Shown here: positions 9,254 through 18,628 of the stretch, one piece after another
Position numbering within the stretch: position 1 is the first letter of the stretch
Layout: every line of letters begins with the position of its first letter
NCBI GenBank assembly: GCA_038209965.1
Contig: JBBQXF010000016.1
Location: 1 to 54,084 of the forward strand
Direction: 5' to 3'
DNA from: JALONO01 sp038209965
Lineage (GTDB): Bacteria > Bacteroidota > Bacteroidia > Cytophagales > Thermoflexibacteraceae
DNA: 54,084 bases
Notes under the pieces: model-generated
What the model was told of the DNA's origin: nothing
Database searches by the model: none
What the model saw: the letters and a program-made list of their open reading frames with translations, nothing else
Made by a program: the position numbers and the translations under genes

Positions 9254-9624
9254 GGCGGTGGCAATAACTTTACTGGCGTTTACCTATTGAAAATCAATTA
9301 GTTGCTTATTTCGGTAATCTTCTTGGATGGAGCATTGATGTCATCGTACATCGATTATGTCCTTATTTTTTGGATAAGCAGAAAACAAATTTGTCAATTC
9401 TTTGGTAGTGACAAAGACAATCTTCAACTTTTTGATGGCCAAAGCAAAAAACGCGACTGATTTTTTGGCTTTGGATGACGGGGCTTATGCCGGTTAAATG
9501 ATGTTCATTGCCCGTGCCCGCCAATTTGGCCAAGTCCCCAAAAAGGTGTGCGTGGTAATTTGCCATTTGTTTATTGGCACTAGCCGGTCGCTACAAAGCT
9601 CAGTTATGCTGTTATATGTCCACA
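9254..9624. other. intergenic region, nothing recognised
   Basis: The 371 bases between fahA and the TonB-dependent receptor hold only short frames without family resemblance (the longest, a 67-codon minus frame, lies at 9363-9566). I see no strong hairpin or promoter match. Confidence 0.45.
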
Positions 9625-12009
9625 ATGAAAAAAAAATTCTTATTGCTGGCCTTGTTTTTACCCTGCCTTGGTTTTGGGCAAAATGTGGTGAGGGGCAAAT
9701 TGATCGATGGCCAAAACAAAGCCGTTGAATTGGCCAACGTCCTGCTGTTTGCCCAGAGCGATACCCTAAAGCTCCTACAAGGCACTGTTTCTGATTCGGT
9801 GGGCAGCTTTGAGTTGCCATTGCCCCACAGTGGTGATTTCCTGCTCAAGTTCCAATTGATTGGTTTTCAAACGCGTACCTTGTTGATTGCCAAATCATCC
9901 GGCCAAATCTTGGAATTGGGCACAATCGCACTGGTTACCGATAGCAAGCTGTTGAACACAATAGAGGTGGTGGCCCAAAAGGAATTTATTAGACGAACTC
10001 CGCAGGGGCTGATCGTGAATGCCGACGCAACACTCACCCAGCAAGGCGGCACTGCGGTTGATTTGCTGCGAAATACGCCAACTGTCTTTGTCGATGCCGA
10101 AGGAAACGTTAGTTTACGGGGAAAATCGCCGTTGATTTTGCTCAATGGGCGCAACTCCAAGCTGACCAACTTGGCCAACATCCCCGCGAGCAGTATTGAG
10201 AGCATTGAGATCATCAACCAGCCCTCGGCCGAGTATGATGCCGAAGCCGAAAATGGTATTATCAACGTCAAACTCAAAAAAGGGACGATGAACGGGACTA
10301 ACGGGGCTTTTGCCGTGGGTGCTGGCTACGGGGCTAGGCGGCGCCTGAACAGTTCGCTGCTCCTCAACCACAAAGTGGGAAAGTGGAATTTCGGACTGGC
10401 CTACGACAACCGTTTTGCCAAACGGATCCGGCAGGCCAACGGTGACCGGACAAATTTCAACTTGCCCACCCAGTATTTCTTGACCCAACGGCGCAATGAC
10501 GACCGCAATGAGGTCACCCACAATGTGCGGGCAAACATGGATTTTGAGAACGAAAAGCAAGTGTTGGCCTTGGAGTTGATCGGGGGGATTGAAGACGAGG
10601 AGAATTTTGAAACCCTGTTCAGCACGTTTGAAACCCAAAACCGGGTGTTCATCTCCAAAAACCGCCGATTTTCGGAAGAACTGTCGGCGGGCAAAGTCGG
10701 GGAACTGGCCCTTAACTACGGGCGAAAGTTTGCGGACAAAGATCGCAAATTGACCCTCAGTTTCACTTCATCGTTCAATTACGGCACCGAGCAGACCAAT
10801 ATCGACACCCAGCGCCTGGGGCCCGAAAATGAAAACACTGGGGCCCCTTTTTTGCAACGCACCAGCTATATCGACAACAGCAATATTACCAATGTGCGCT
10901 TGGATTATGCCCAGCCCATCGGGCGGGGCAAGTTTGAAACTGGTTACAAAACCATCCTCCGGTTTTCCACGAATGATTTCAGCCAAGCCAACCAAATCAA
11001 CGGCCAGTTTCAGGTGCTGTCCGCACTCACGGGCATACTGGATTTTCGGGAGCAGGTACACGCCGTCTATGGGCTGTACAAATCGTCGGCCGGCAACCGG
11101 GAGAAGCCCACACTGGAATATGATTTTGGGTTGCGGGCCGAACAAACGTCGAATTCAGGGGCGGTGGCGAGCCAAAACTTGCGATTCACCAACCAGTACC
11201 TCAACTTGTTTCCCACCGCCGGGATGACCTACCACTTCTCCGAGGATCAAAACCTGCGGTTCAGCTATGGGCGGCGCATCAACCGGCCCGGCCTAGGCCA
11301 ATTGAACCCGTTTACGGACATTACCGATTCGCTCACCCAGCGCAGTGGCAACCCCAGGCTCCAGCCCGAACTGGTGCATACGATGGAATTGGGATATGTC
11401 CAAGATTTCCGCAAAGTCTCCATAGTCGGCAAGCTTTTTTATCGGAATGGCACCAATACCATCCTGCCCTTCACCGTCTTGCGGCCCAATGGCGTGCTCT
11501 TCACCAAGCCGGAGAATGTGGGCAGTTCGCAAACCTATGGCATTGAAACAATATTTACCTATAATCCGGGGCCATTTTGGAACGGCAATTTTAGTGTGTC
11601 GCTCTTCGAACAAAAAATTGAAGCCGGCAACATTCAAACCGAGGCAGTCAACCAAGTCTTGAGCTGGAACGCCAAATGGATCAATGATTTGACCTGTTGG
11701 AAGGGGGCCAAGCTGCAAGTCATCGGCGTGTACAATGCCCCGACTGCCACCATTCAAGGCACACGGATCGCGGTTTACAACGTGGATCTGGGTTTTCAGC
11801 AAAAAATTTGGCAAGAAAAAGGCCGTTTGGGCCTTATTGTTACCGATGTTTTTAATACCCAGCAAAATGGTTTTGTCTGGAACACGTCCAGTTTTGATTT
11901 CAGCCGGGTTGTCAAAGTGGACACCAGAGCGGTTCTGCTCACTTTTGCCTATACTTTTGGGTCAAAATTCAAGGAGAAATTGATGGAAAACCAGTTCTCC
12001 AATGATTAG
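9625..12009 (+). CDS. outer-membrane TonB-dependent receptor-like protein (OMP_b-brl_3 type)
   Basis: This is a protein of about 794 residues built like the outer-membrane beta-barrel family common in Bacteroidota. Residues 1-19 are a signal peptide ending FGQ. A carboxypeptidase-regulatory-like domain follows (about residues 22-105), then a plug domain (about 120-210; LLRNTPTVFVDAEGNVSLRG, LNGRNSKLTNL, IEIINQPSAEYDAEAENGIINV). A barrel of about 580 residues of alternating strands ends near RAVLLTFAYTFG. The start is either the ATG at 9625 or one at 9616. Its ligand is unknown, and no substrate-specific neighbour is present. Confidence 0.85.
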   Translation: MKKKFLLLALFLPCLGFGQNVVRGKLIDGQNKAVELANVLLFAQSDTLKLLQGTVSDSVGSFELPLPHSGDFLLKFQLIGFQTRTLLIAKSSGQILELGTIALVTDSKLLNTIEVVAQKEFIRRTPQGLIVNADATLTQQGGTAVDLLRNTPTVFVDAEGNVSLRGKSPLILLNGRNSKLTNLANIPASSIESIEIINQPSAEYDAEAENGIINVKLKKGTMNGTNGAFAVGAGYGARRRLNSSLLLNHKVGKWNFGLAYDNRFAKRIRQANGDRTNFNLPTQYFLTQRRNDDRNEVTHNVRANMDFENEKQVLALELIGGIEDEENFETLFSTFETQNRVFISKNRRFSEELSAGKVGELALNYGRKFADKDRKLTLSFTSSFNYGTEQTNIDTQRLGPENENTGAPFLQRTSYIDNSNITNVRLDYAQPIGRGKFETGYKTILRFSTNDFSQANQINGQFQVLSALTGILDFREQVHAVYGLYKSSAGNREKPTLEYDFGLRAEQTSNSGAVASQNLRFTNQYLNLFPTAGMTYHFSEDQNLRFSYGRRINRPGLGQLNPFTDITDSLTQRSGNPRLQPELVHTMELGYVQDFRKVSIVGKLFYRNGTNTILPFTVLRPNGVLFTKPENVGSSQTYGIETIFTYNPGPFWNGNFSVSLFEQKIEAGNIQTEAVNQVLSWNAKWINDLTCWKGAKLQVIGVYNAPTATIQGTRIAVYNVDLGFQQKIWQEKGRLGLIVTDVFNTQQNGFVWNTSSFDFSRVVKVDTRAVLLTFAYTFGSKFKEKLMENQFSND

Positions 12010-12498
12010 GCGGCACCCAGTTTTGGCAAATTCTTTCTGGTGTGCAGTCTTCAATATTTTACCCAGACAAATAAAAAACCTCGGATTCTCTGACTACTGC
12101 AATAATTTTGGGCACAAATTTGGGCACTTTCCGCTTTAAACTTGTCGATATTGACGCAGGCGGCCATCGGGCGGGCGTTTTGTATCCACGCAATGGTGCA
12201 AAAGCGAAGGCCATGATATCGATATCGAAATCAATAGTCAACCGCATTTTTATTCCTGAGAATCGGCAACATGAAAGACGGGCGGTCCTCACCAAAGTGG
12301 ATCTTACCTAACTGATGGGTGCTTGAAGGGGGATTAACATTAGTTGGCTTGGGATTCTGTGCGCAAGAGTATAATTTAGTGCCAGTTCGAAAGACTTCTG
12401 GCGAAAGTTCCCGATTGGTTTTGAGTTTGAAGGAAGATCAAAAGGATCGTTTACCAGCAGTAGTCTAGCGAAAAAGCAAATCATTTAAACAAATTCCT
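12010..12498. other. intergenic region, no gene recognised
   Basis: The 489 bases contain overlapping short frames on both strands (12059-12295 minus, 12108-12311 plus). Neither has a signal, domain or promoter that I can support. A short direct repeat of TTTGGGCAC occurs near 12107-12126 and a GATATCGATATC palindrome near 12212. It could be decayed coding sequence, but nothing identifiable remains. Confidence 0.35.
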
Positions 12499-13347
12499 AT
12501 GAAGTTGCTAAGTTGTTTATTGGTTGTTTTTGCGACCAGTTGGATCGATATCGGTGACATAGCCAAGGTTAATAAAGCCAAGGAAGAAGCCGCCACCGCT
12601 TTCAAAAATGGCCACTTCGCGGTGGCAGTGAAGCGGTACAAATATTTGGTGGATGAACTCAAGGTCAACGAAGAGCAAGTACTGCTCAACTATGCCCACG
12701 CTTGCTACAATCTCAAAGATACGGCAGCCACCGCGCTGTACAATTCATTGCTCAAATCAAAGAATGATGACATTCGCTCCATCTCCAACCAGCAATTGGG
12801 GATGATATCCGCTAAAACCAAAAATTATGAGCAGTCGCTCAATCATTTCAAGCAAGCCCTGCGCGATCAGCCCGGTAACCACGAAGCCCGCACCAATTTT
12901 GAAATTGTAAAAAAATTACTGGATCAGCAGCGCCAACAGCAGCAGCAGCAACAAAACCAACAAAATAAAGATCAGCAGAACCAACAAAAGCAGGATCAGC
13001 AGAAGAAAGATCAAGAGAAGAAGGATCAAGAAAACAAAGATCAGCAACAAAAAGAGTCGCCGCCCGATAAAGATCAAAAAGCCGAAAAACAGCAAAAAGA
13101 GAAAGATCAACAGAAGGACGGCCAGAAGAAAGAAGGCGAAGAGCAGGACGAAAAGGAAGAGGACAAAGCCAAAAAAGAAAACAAAGAGGCCATGGAAAAG
13201 CGCAGCCAGCGGCTCCAAAAAATGAACATGACCGAGCAACAGGCCAAAATGATCTTGGATGCCATGAAAAACAACGAGGCGCAATACCTCCAGCAACTCC
13301 AACGCAAGACCACTAAGCGGCCCGACAAAGGCAAACCCGACTGGTAA
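12499..13347 (+). CDS. BatC-like TPR protein with long Gln/Lys-rich tail
   Basis: This is a 282-residue protein with an N-terminal signal-like segment (about residues 1-18). Two or three TPR units follow (about 25-135; AFKNGHFAVAVKRYKYLV, NYEQSLNHFKQALRDQPGN), then about 95 residues of Gln, Lys, Asp and Glu that should form a charged coiled coil. A C-terminal helix (MTEQQAKMILDAMKNNEAQ) closes the protein. TPR plus Q/K-rich tail plus a terminal helix of this kind is the make-up of BatC in the Bat aerotolerance operons. The batA, batB, batD and batE partners are not adjacent here, so BatC-like is as far as I go. The next gene is an aldehyde dehydrogenase, unrelated by sequence. Confidence 0.7.
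   Translation: MKLLSCLLVVFATSWIDIGDIAKVNKAKEEAATAFKNGHFAVAVKRYKYLVDELKVNEEQVLLNYAHACYNLKDTAATALYNSLLKSKNDDIRSISNQQLGMISAKTKNYEQSLNHFKQALRDQPGNHEARTNFEIVKKLLDQQRQQQQQQQNQQNKDQQNQQKQDQQKKDQEKKDQENKDQQQKESPPDKDQKAEKQQKEKDQQKDGQKKEGEEQDEKEEDKAKKENKEAMEKRSQRLQKMNMTEQQAKMILDAMKNNEAQYLQQLQRKTTKRPDKGKPDW
12916..13200 (+). repeat. low-complexity tract coding Gln/Lys/Asp repeats
   Basis: This tract is made of repeated CAGCAG, CAACAA, AAAGATCA and GAAGGATCA units and encodes strings such as QQQQQQQNQQNKDQQNQQKQ. Such a tract is prone to slippage, so its length may differ between strains. Confidence 0.7.
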
Positions 13348-13513
13348 ACCTTGGGGGCTTTTATTTGGGTAGTTCAGGAGCTAGGGGCCCCAGTTTCGCA
13401 ACCTGCTCCCGATTGGGGTGAAAATGGCACTAGCGGTGTCAGTCCATTTCAGTCTTTTTTTCTACAATGTATTCATTATCAATTGCTTTACCGCAAAACA
13501 GCACACATATTTC

Positions 13514-15076
13514 ATGGAAACCACCATTGCAACCCAAAACGTAGAATTAGGGGCGTTGTTGAAAAGTTTGGGGATTAAGCCCCTGAATCCGGCTTTTAGC
13601 ACCGGCCAGCACTGGGGCGGGCGGCCCGGGGCCCCAACCCGCGAAATTTACTCTCCAGTGGATGGAAGTTTGTTGGCATCGGTCAAACTGGCCAGTCAAG
13701 AGGATTACGAATCGGTGGTCAGTCATGCCCAAGCCGCTTTCCAAGTTTGGCAGAGAGTCCCTGCTCCCAAACGTGGCGAGATCGTGCGCCAGATCGGCGA
13801 GCGCCTGCGCAAGTACAAAACTGAACTTGGACAATTGGTCACTTGGGAAATGGGCAAGATCCTCCAAGAAGGATTGGGGGAAGTGCAAGAAATGATTGAC
13901 ATCTGTGACTTCGCCGTTGGGTTGTCGCGCCAACTGCACGGTTTGACCATGCACTCCGAGCGGACCGACCACCGGATGTATGAGCAATATCATCCGCTGG
14001 GCATTGTGGGTATCATTTCGGCCTTCAATTTCCCGGTGGCAGTGTGGTCATGGAACGCGATGCTGGCCGCCGTGTGTGGGGATGTCTGCATTTGGAAACC
14101 TTCGGAAAAAACGCCGCTCACCGCCATTGCTTGCCAACACATCACTGCCGAGGTACTGAAAGAAAACGACTTGCCGGAAGGCATATTTAGCTTGATCATT
14201 GGCGGCCCGCAAGTGGGCGAACTGCTTTCCAATGATCCCCGGGTGCCACTCGTTTCAGCCACTGGATCCACCCGGATGGGCAAAAAAGTTGCGCAGGCCG
14301 TAGCTGGCCGTTTGGGAAAGAGCATTCTGGAACTGGGCGGCAACAATGCCATCATCATCACTGAATATGCCAATTTGGACATGGCCATTCGGGCCGTGGT
14401 ATTCGGGGCGGTGGGCACTTGCGGCCAACGCTGCACTTCCACTCGCCGTTTGATCGTCCACTCAGATGTGTATGACGATGTAAAGGAACGTTTGGTGCAA
14501 ATCTATCGCCGTTTGCCCATCGGCAATCCTCTCAAGGCCGGCAATTTGGTGGGGCCATTGATCGATCAAGACGCAGTGCAAAATTTTGTCAATGCCTTGA
14601 CCGCCGTGAAAGCCGAGGGCGGCCGGCTACTGGTGGGTGGGAGTGTGCTCCCCAGCGTCACTACCGCCAGCAACTATGTGGCCCCGGCCATTGTGGAAGC
14701 CCAAAACCACTTCAAGATGGTGCAAGAAGAAACCTTTGCCCCGATCTTGTATCTGATCAAATATCATGGCGATGTTCCCAAAGCCATCGATTTGCAAAAC
14801 GGGGTTCGCCAAGGGTTGTCATCTTCCATTTTTACCAATCATTTGCTCGAGGCCGAAAACTTTCTGGCCGCCTGGGGATCGGATTGTGGCATCGCCAATG
14901 TCAATATCGGGACTTCCGGGGCGGAGATTGGGGGCGCGTTCGGGGGCGAGAAGGAAACTGGGGGAGGCCGCGAGTCTGGCTCCGATGCGTGGAAAGCCTA
15001 CATGCGCCGCCAAACCAACACGATCAACTATGGCACTCATTTGCCACTGGCGCAAGGCATTAAGTTTGATGTATAA
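13514..15076 (+). CDS. amaB: aldehyde dehydrogenase, ALDH7 / L-piperidine-6-carboxylate dehydrogenase type
   Basis: This is a 520-residue NAD(P)-dependent dehydrogenase of the ALDH7A1/AmaB group, which oxidises 2-aminoadipate semialdehyde (piperideine-6-carboxylate) to 2-aminoadipate in lysine degradation. The motifs seen are FNFPVAVWSWN, WKPSEKTPLTA, TGSTRMGKKVA, LELGGNNA with the general-base E273, and GTCGQRCTSTRR with the nucleophile C307. The ATG at 13514 matches the family N terminus; the open frame to 13418 is unlikely to be translated. A perfect-stem terminator begins 25 bases after the stop. No other lysine-pathway gene is in view, so the exact substrate rests on subfamily resemblance. 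Confidence 0.85.
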   Translation: METTIATQNVELGALLKSLGIKPLNPAFSTGQHWGGRPGAPTREIYSPVDGSLLASVKLASQEDYESVVSHAQAAFQVWQRVPAPKRGEIVRQIGERLRKYKTELGQLVTWEMGKILQEGLGEVQEMIDICDFAVGLSRQLHGLTMHSERTDHRMYEQYHPLGIVGIISAFNFPVAVWSWNAMLAAVCGDVCIWKPSEKTPLTAIACQHITAEVLKENDLPEGIFSLIIGGPQVGELLSNDPRVPLVSATGSTRMGKKVAQAVAGRLGKSILELGGNNAIIITEYANLDMAIRAVVFGAVGTCGQRCTSTRRLIVHSDVYDDVKERLVQIYRRLPIGNPLKAGNLVGPLIDQDAVQNFVNALTAVKAEGGRLLVGGSVLPSVTTASNYVAPAIVEAQNHFKMVQEETFAPILYLIKYHGDVPKAIDLQNGVRQGLSSSIFTNHLLEAENFLAAWGSDCGIANVNIGTSGAEIGGAFGGEKETGGGRESGSDAWKAYMRRQTNTINYGTHLPLAQGIKFDV

Positions 15077-15100
15077 CCACCTGTAAATCATTTGATCAAC

Positions 15101-15134
15101 AAAAAAGCGGCAGCAAATGAGTTGCCGCTTTTTT
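15101..15134. terminator. intrinsic terminator after the aldehyde dehydrogenase
   Basis: A perfect 12-base-pair stem (AAAAAAGCGGCA paired with its complement) with a 10-base loop, running into a T tract on either strand. It ends the ALDH transcript and may also serve minus-strand transcripts. Confidence 0.85.
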
Positions 15135-15390
15135 GTTGGCCAGCACCCGATTTTGCTGCTGTCCAAGATTCGGGGAGAGAATGCGCCTTTTGTCAACGGG
15201 ACAGAGGCGGCGTTTGGTGGATGCTTGGTGCCTAGGAACACGAGCGCCACTCGCATAGACAACGCCGACGCTGCCCAACCCCCAATTTTGTGGGATTTGG
15301 TCGATTATCCGCTTGATTTTCAAGGATTTTAGACTGTAAGGCTGCCCAAAAACTTTTGCCTTTCCAAGTCTCTTTGGCTGGTAAATGAGG

Positions 15391-15834
15391 TTACTTCCCT
15401 TTGGCCAAGTGTGCATACAGATCGAGCAAACTGTCAATGTCGCCATTGCTGAAGCGCTGATAGGCCCGGGCAATGGGATCCACCAGCTCATTGACCTTGA
15501 TTACCAACACTATGGGCATGATGACCGTGCCCGGCGGGATTCCCGCCAACACCTGCTCGGCCAGCAGCCATTTGCCCGCCAAGTTGCGGGCGATCACTTG
15601 GCCAAAATAACAGCCGGCGCAGAACAGGGTTTCGGCGTAATCGTTCACAGTTTTGCCCGAGGCCCGGCACTGCTCAATAAATACTTCGACAAAAGCGAGG
15701 CTTTCGGGGGTGTAATTGAGGGCAGGATTCACTATTTCACGAAAATTTTCCGCCAATTTGATGGCATTTTCGGGAACTGGGGCATAGGGCAATTTGATAT
15801 TGCGACTTGGAAAGGCATTGACGACCTGAGGCAT
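15391..15834 (-). CDS. conserved-looking small protein of unknown function
   Basis: This is a 147-residue soluble protein without signal peptide or membrane segment. Its features are a run PESLAFVEVFIEQC, a cysteine pair in ETLFCAGCYFGQVI, GKW, and a hydrophobic strand TVIMPIVLVIKVNELVD. The pattern of a helix followed by a Gly-rich strand resembles small families often annotated as DUFs or immunity-like proteins, but I do not recognise one with certainty. It has an ATG start and normal codon use. It is likely a single-gene unit, because the ALDH terminator lies downstream of it and PorT lies upstream in the same direction. Confidence 0.6.
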   Translation of the reverse strand: MPQVVNAFPSRNIKLPYAPVPENAIKLAENFREIVNPALNYTPESLAFVEVFIEQCRASGKTVNDYAETLFCAGCYFGQVIARNLAGKWLLAEQVLAGIPPGTVIMPIVLVIKVNELVDPIARAYQRFSNGDIDSLLDLYAHLAKGK

Positions 15835-15890
15835 ATTTTTTATTGGCTGTGTAAAGGGCTAAAGTAGGCAGAAAAAATGTCTTGTCGCCA

Positions 15891-16610
15891 TTACTCAAAG
15901 TTCAGGAACAATGATACCCGGTGGGTGGTGATTCGGGAGATATTGTTGGAAAAAGCGTTGCCATTCTTGATTAATAAATTGGGAATCCCGTGTGAAATGC
16001 GAATTTCTGGGGCAAATTTAAACATATCAAAATAAATGTCCCAACCGAAACCGTAACTGATTTCTAAGTTGGCCTTGGTGGTTTGCAAGGCCAATTCGTT
16101 GAGCCGCTGGCGGCGTGCACCCACCGAGAACCCTGCCGTCAACCCACCGACAAGATACATCCGGTGGTTGGTTCGCCGTACCGATTTATATTTAACCAGC
16201 AAGGGAAACTCCACATAAGTAGCTTCAAAGGTTGAGCTTACCGGATTTTCCTCGTTGTTGCGATAGATGAAAAGGATATTGCGCTCATAAAAGGTGACGT
16301 TGGGCAGAAAACGCAAGTTCCAAAGCTCATCACCGAGCCGCTTGCTGACGATCAGGCCGACCGAGAAACCGGGAGACCAAGTGGGGTAAATGGCAGTGGT
16401 GCTATCACCGTTGGCCGCAAAGTACGGATCGTGCCGAACTTGGAAGCGCGATTGGTGCACTCCCAACTGAAACCCGTAGCGCCAGTTGCGATCGTCATAG
16501 TAGGGGAGGTTCCGCGATTTGGCTTTTTGAGCCAACCCAATGTCGGCTTTAAAAAAGCTTATCGCAACCAATCCAAGCAAAACTAGCTTGATTACCAATT
16601 TATTACGCAT
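15891..16610 (-). CDS. porT: PorT-like outer-membrane protein (type IX secretion)
   Basis: This is a 239-residue protein. Residues 1-27 are a signal peptide ending LAQ. The mature start NLPYYDDRNWRYGFQLGVHQ is the characteristic PorT/SprT opening (NLPxYD...FGxxLG). An eight-strand-type beta barrel follows (FSVGLIVSKRL, LRFLPNVTFYERN, EFPLLVKYKS, MYLVGGLTAGFSVG) and ends THRVSLFLNFE with a terminal aromatic-rich strand. PorT is required for type IX secretion and, in gliding species, motility. The 1522-residue T9SS cargo encoded at 18629-23197 makes this role consistent. In many Bacteroidota porT lies beside ubiE; here the two are 16 kb apart. Confidence 0.8.
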   Translation of the reverse strand: MRNKLVIKLVLLGLVAISFFKADIGLAQKAKSRNLPYYDDRNWRYGFQLGVHQSRFQVRHDPYFAANGDSTTAIYPTWSPGFSVGLIVSKRLGDELWNLRFLPNVTFYERNILFIYRNNEENPVSSTFEATYVEFPLLVKYKSVRRTNHRMYLVGGLTAGFSVGARRQRLNELALQTTKANLEISYGFGWDIYFDMFKFAPEIRISHGIPNLLIKNGNAFSNNISRITTHRVSLFLNFE

Positions 16611-17154
16611 TTAATTCTCAAAATTTGGGTGAAATAGGATGCCGCAGTGGGGAGCAAGAAAATAATGTTGATCGCCCTTGGCTCATTGTAAGTTGGTTCT
16701 GTGAAACATTCAATTTGGGTTACCCAAGGGTTGGTAGTCTTGCCCGACAAACAATTGCAACGATTGTGCCGTTGGTCGCGCACCCAAGATTTCTTTTCAA
16801 AGCTCGGCCCAGCTAACCTGCCCTTTGACAGGACAAAGGTACAATATTGCGGCCGCAAAAACGGATCTGCCGCCCTCAAGCAAGTAGCTGATCATGTGAG
16901 CGGGCAATAAAACCGTTGGTGAGTCAGGCGGTGTTCCGGCCAGTCCCACTGGGTCGAATTGCCTTTTTGGTTGTACCTTTGGGAAAGCGGCTGTGCACAA
17001 GGGGGGCAGCCCGGCTAAAAAACGTTTTATTGATTGGCCCGAAGCGTCTTTGGGGTATTCAAGATGGACAGCAAGTCAACTTATTTCACATAAAATACAT
17101 TAATTGCTAATAAATAGCCCTTTGGCCGCTTAAATCAGAAGATCGACAAATCAA
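16611..17154. promoter_or_regulatory. divergent promoter region with long leaders between porT and the TPR gene
   Basis: There is no supportable gene in these 544 bases. Two outward-facing TACCTTTG elements occur: minus strand at 16834-16841 towards porT and plus strand at 16974-16981 towards the TPR gene. If used, they imply 5' leaders of about 220 and 170 bases. Neither has a clear -33 TTTG at the usual distance. No tRNA or known riboswitch was recognised. Confidence 0.35.
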
Positions 17155-18330
17155 ATGCAGAAAATAGCCAAAATGGATTACCCAATGTGCTACTTGTCGC
17201 GTGGGCTGGGCCATTGGCTCCTTATTTGCCTGATTGGGTTGGGCTGGGCTTGCGAAAACCGCTATCTCAAGGGAGAACAATTGCCACCCCTGCCCCAAGC
17301 TGATGCCAATTCGCTGGCCAAACGGTTGGATTTCATGAATCAGATCATCCAACAAAATTCCGGGGAAGCCGATTATTTCTATCGCCGGGCCTTGATTTAT
17401 TTGCAAATAGGCAAACAAAACCTAGCATTGGCAGACATTGGCAGTGCGCTCAAATTGGATTCGGGCAAGTACGAGTACTTTTACACCCAAGCGAAATTGC
17501 TAGATTTGGCCAAAAATCACCTCGGCGCCTTCCAAGCCGCTAAACGGGCCGAGCAAATGGGCTACTCAACCCCAGAATTTACTTGGCTATTGGGCAAGCT
17601 CAGCTTTTTGAACCAATCGGACGAACAGGCGGAACAGTACTTCCTTGCTTCCCGTACCCTGCTGGGTGAACGGGCCGAGACTTTTTATTACTTGGGAATG
17701 ATTAAAAAACAGGCAAATGACACTTTAAATTCTGCCAGTTTTCTCAACCGGGCGATTGAACTCCAACCCGCTTATCCTGAAGCTTTCAAAGCTTTGGTAG
17801 GGATATATGAACAATCTGGGGAACCAAAAAAGGCAGTTCGTTACGCTTACCGAGCTGTTACCAATTGTCCCAACAATGCCCAATTATATGAATTGTACGG
17901 AAAATGCTTAGAAAACATTGATGAAACAGCCGAAGCGATTCCTTGGTATGAAAAAGCAGCCAGACTCGATCCTGGGTTATGGCTGGCCAACCACCAATTG
18001 GCCATGTACCACCTTCGCAAAGAGCATTATGTCACGGCGGCCACCTATTTGCGCTCGGCTTTGGTGGTCAAACCGACGTGGGATTATGGCCATGCGGTGT
18101 TGGGTTGGATTTATTTTGAGCATTTGGACAATTACCCCGAAGCCCTCCGACACTATGAGATGGCCGCCAAGATCAAACCTGGCGATCCTGATTTGGCAGC
18201 TAGGGTCGCTCGGGTGCAAAAGCGCATTGCCTACGAAGAATACAAAAAAACGCCCGAGGGGCAAGCACACATCGCCCGCAAACGAAGAGAGGAAGCCCAC
18301 CGGGCGGCGGACAGCCTTGCTCAGGAATAA
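17155..18330 (+). CDS. TPR-repeat protein, probably lipoprotein
   Basis: This is a 391-residue protein with a hydrophobic leader and a possible lipidation cysteine in LIGLGWAC (about residue 33; Trp at -2 is atypical). About eight TPR units fill residues 55-365, for example ADYFYRRALIYLQIGKQNLA, AYPEAFKALVGIYEQSGEPK and WDYGHAVLGWIYFEHLDNYP. The C terminus is a charged helix. It has the look of an envelope scaffold. No enzyme domain is present and no partner is adjacent, since the neighbours point away or converge. A bidirectional terminator lies downstream at 18555-18591. Confidence 0.75.
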   Translation: MQKIAKMDYPMCYLSRGLGHWLLICLIGLGWACENRYLKGEQLPPLPQADANSLAKRLDFMNQIIQQNSGEADYFYRRALIYLQIGKQNLALADIGSALKLDSGKYEYFYTQAKLLDLAKNHLGAFQAAKRAEQMGYSTPEFTWLLGKLSFLNQSDEQAEQYFLASRTLLGERAETFYYLGMIKKQANDTLNSASFLNRAIELQPAYPEAFKALVGIYEQSGEPKKAVRYAYRAVTNCPNNAQLYELYGKCLENIDETAEAIPWYEKAARLDPGLWLANHQLAMYHLRKEHYVTAATYLRSALVVKPTWDYGHAVLGWIYFEHLDNYPEALRHYEMAAKIKPGDPDLAARVARVQKRIAYEEYKKTPEGQAHIARKRREEAHRAADSLAQE

Positions 18331-18628
18331 ACGCAATTTTTTTGATCCATATACGCGGCGCAGTGTGGTTGTGGGATTTTAAGAATATCGCAAATATTTG
18401 ACAATCAATAATTTATAAAAAAATATTGCCGCAAGTTGCTTTTACTTGATATACCATCGCACACGCGCCAGGTTGGTCATTTTAAACCTACACAAACCTA
18501 AAACCCGATTGTTCAAATCAGCCAAGAAGTTAGATATCCCGTCGTTCAAAACATAAAAGCGAGGCCCACCTTGGAAATGAGCCTCGCTTTTGATTCATTT
18601 AAACGCACCAGCCTGTTGGGCGGAAGCG
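18331..18628. other. convergent intergenic region with terminator
   Basis: AT-rich spacer between the TPR gene and the end of the giant repeat gene. The only structure I can support is the terminator at 18555-18591. Confidence 0.6.
18555..18591. terminator. bidirectional intrinsic terminator
   Basis: A perfect 11-base-pair stem (AAAAGCGAGGC and complement) around a 15-base loop, with A/T tracts on both sides. It can end both the plus-strand TPR gene and the minus-strand repeat-protein gene. Confidence 0.8.

Noticed and set aside
9363..9566. Minus-strand 67-codon frame between fahA and the TonB-dependent receptor
   Set aside because: No promoter, no signal or domain, and low-complexity composition in keeping with chance.
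12059..12311. Overlapping short frames on both strands, possible remnant of a gene
   Set aside because: Both strands are open over the same bases and neither gives a recognisable motif. A decayed gene cannot be shown without a database search.
12916..13302. Minus-strand frame coding a very hydrophobic Leu/Phe-rich protein
   Set aside because: It is the antisense of the Gln/Lys repeat tract; the hydrophobic composition is a by-product.
15096..15491. Minus-strand 131-codon frame between the ALDH gene and the small unknown gene
   Set aside because: It reads through the ALDH terminator stem and overlaps the small unknown gene in another frame.
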